Notes under the pieces: model-generated | What the model saw: the letters and a program-made list of their open reading frames with translations, nothing else | What the model was told of the DNA's origin: nothing | Databases searched by the model: none | Position numbers and translations under genes: made by a program | Shown here: in pieces, positions 62,757 to 64,000 of the stretch | How positions within the stretch are numbered: position 1 is the stretch's first letter | Layout of the letters: each line of letters starts with the position of its first letter | From: Ancylothrix sp036704045 | GTDB lineage: Bacteria > Cyanobacteriota > Cyanobacteriia > Cyanobacteriales > Oscillatoriaceae | DNA: 64,000 bases | Direction: 5' to 3' | Assembly: GCA_036704045.1 (NCBI GenBank) | Contig: DATNQM010000012.1 | Span: 1-64,000 of the forward strand

Positions 62757-63130
62757 TTGCCCAACCTCTTAAAATCTTCTATTCTCAGTATGGCTCATAT
62801 TTACTTTTTTGTTTGAGAATTATTGTTAAGCCTAATACTCTAAAAATTCTATCAATTGGCAGATGACAAGGGCTTGCAAACTATGCTATAAAAATCTATC
62901 GTAAGCCTGAAAAAGTAATAAAGTTTTGTTTATTTTTTTTAAGAAAGTTATCAAATTATACAAAAAGGAAGATATCCAAGCTCTCTATAAATATATCTGG
63001 CAATCTCGACAGCAAAACAACCTCTAGTGGTTTGAGTATTTTATCGTTTCCTAGTTTATGGGCTAGGGGGAGGAGTGCAGAAATAAGCGGTTGCCTACAT
63101 CAACCTAGCTTACTCTGCAATACGATGCGA
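62757..63130. other. Intergenic region between CHAT protein and pentapeptide gene
   Basis: AT-rich, 374 bases, both flanking genes on the minus strand. The pentapeptide gene promoter should be within it. No hairpin with T-run or small gene recognised. Confidence 0.4.
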
Positions 63131-64000
63131 TTACTGCCAATTTCCCACTAAGACAAAGGGAGCCCAAAAATAGGGATGCTGAAATTTTGGATTTTCTAAA
63201 AGCTTTAACTGAGCATTCCGCAACGCCAGCGCCTTACTCGTTTTTTCTTCTGACAATTGACGGTAAAATTCTGCCATAAAAATTGCCGTTGATTGATCAT
63301 TAACCTGCCATAAAGTGCCCAAGGTACTCCGAGCACCAGAGCGAATTGCTACACCGGCTAAACCTAACGCCGCCCGCTCATCTCCGGTTGCTGTTTGACA
63401 GGCGCTCAAAACTAATAACTCAATTGGTTTTTGTTTGCCTTCATATCGTGAACGCAACAACTTATCAAACTCTTTAACATTAACTTTTTCATCCCAGGTT
63501 AAAATAAAGGTATCGGCTGCATTTGAGCTAAACTGACCGTGAGTTGCTAGGTGTACAATAGGGGAAGAAATGCCTTTGACTTGCTTTTGTAATTCCTGAC
63601 TTGTAAAGTTTTGATTGAGCAAAATATTGGTGGAAATTTTTCCAGAAATTTCTTTCATTTCACTAGCTACTGCGGGCAAAGCTGCAAACCCTTGACGAGC
63701 ATCTGTTAAAGCCCCAACAATGGCTGTTAAACCCACCTGCGCTAGAGGTTGGGGTTCAATTAATTGTAAACCTGGAGTGATAGCTAGACTGTATTTTTCT
63801 ATTAAAAATTGCTTTCCATCATGCAAAGTAGATATCGAAATATTACGCAAATATCCATCTAAAACAAATGCTAAGGTTTGAATTTTGTTGAGGGTTAAAT
63901 CTTGTTCGGCCGGTTGAATTAACCAAGAGTAAAGCTGTTGGGCTATTGCCAATCTTTCTTTGGGAAAGCTAAGCTTATTCATTGAAGAAAGCGATTGTTT
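63131..64000 (-). CDS. CHAT-domain protein (N-terminus beyond window)
   Basis: The minus-strand frame is open past the ATG at 63982 to the window edge (KQSLSS precedes it), so the true start lies outside. The visible 290 residues are a CHAT domain, a caspase-like protease fold. Numbered from the Met at 63982, catalytic-type His148 lies in HLATHGQ and Cys195 in LSACQTATG, so the dyad is intact. LVL...AGVAIRSGARSTLGTLWQVNDQSTAIFM and the closing HPYFWAPFVLVGNWQ are also typical. CHAT proteins usually have TPR repeats ahead of this part, which are expected beyond 64000. Role may be proteolytic signalling or a programmed response; no partner is visible. Confidence 0.9.
   Translation of the reverse strand, partial: KQSLSSMNKLSFPKERLAIAQQLYSWLIQPAEQDLTLNKIQTLAFVLDGYLRNISISTLHDGKQFLIEKYSLAITPGLQLIEPQPLAQVGLTAIVGALTDARQGFAALPAVASEMKEISGKISTNILLNQNFTSQELQKQVKGISSPIVHLATHGQFSSNAADTFILTWDEKVNVKEFDKLLRSRYEGKQKPIELLVLSACQTATGDERAALGLAGVAIRSGARSTLGTLWQVNDQSTAIFMAEFYRQLSEEKTSKALALRNAQLKLLENPKFQHPYFWAPFVLVGNWQ

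Noticed and set aside
1..64000. CRISPR arrays, rRNA genes, intact insertion sequences, prophage genes
   Set aside because: I looked for evenly spaced direct repeats, rRNA motifs, transposase DDE or HUH motifs and structural phage genes and saw none.

Overview
The window looks like chromosomal DNA of a filamentous, probably non-heterocystous cyanobacterium (Oscillatoriales-like) with AT-rich intergenic DNA. The assignment rests on psbU (PSII extrinsic protein), chlD (Mg-chelatase), the cyanobacterial tig-clpP-clpX block beside divergent asd-dapA-rnj, a short three-domain S1 protein of the Rps1b type, a cyAbrB regulator, and many large multi-sensor histidine kinases. No plasmid, phage or intact insertion sequence is visible. 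The hexamer GCCGGT/ACCGGC is strikingly frequent on both strands, while the usual cyanobacterial HIP1 octamer GCGATCGC was not seen.

Layout. 1-5106: the N-terminal 1702 codons of a giant surface/secreted protein (DUF4347, phytase-like esterase domain, cadherin-like repeats, two lamin-tail domains), minus strand, running off the left edge. 5440-6384: REC-GAF response regulator. 6528-14912: housekeeping block rnj, dapA, asd (minus) and tig, clpP, clpX (plus). 15018-23000: alpha/beta hydrolase, Rps1b, DUF1232 protein, lpxD, cyAbrB, and cobL (cobalamin), separated by long gene-poor gaps that carry repeats and hairpins.

23527-47851 is the unusual part: about 24 kb in which every gene lies on the plus strand and all but one encode signal-transduction proteins. 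In order: a 1927-aa hybrid kinase with a degenerate first receiver and a bilin-lyase-type GAF cysteine; REC-PAS-GAF-GGDEF; two REC-kinases; an orphan NMT1/SsuA-type periplasmic binding protein; a dCache-HAMP-PAS kinase; a four-CBS-domain kinase; a stand-alone receiver overlapping a REC-PAS-kinase-REC; a REC-kinase-REC; a REC-PAS-PAS-kinase; and a small receiver with a damaged active site. The binding protein directly upstream of the dCache kinase, with no ABC permease or ATPase, suggests a LuxP/LuxQ-like sensing pair. That pair and the possible photoreceptor GAF are the best candidates for something undescribed. Light, cytosolic metabolite (CBS) and periplasmic ligand inputs could converge here on phosphorelay and c-di-GMP outputs.

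48203-64000 returns to ordinary genes: a 2H-phosphoesterase-like protein, holA, a DUF4168 secreted protein, chlD, an MFS transporter, tRNA-Arg(ACG), moaC, two small membrane proteins, a CHASE2-PAS-GGDEF cyclase, a small secreted protein, nadB, psbU, a secreted pentapeptide-repeat protein, and the C-terminal part of a CHAT-domain protein that runs off the right edge.

All calls come from reading the sequence. No database or structure search was run, so family names are recognitions of motifs and domain order.
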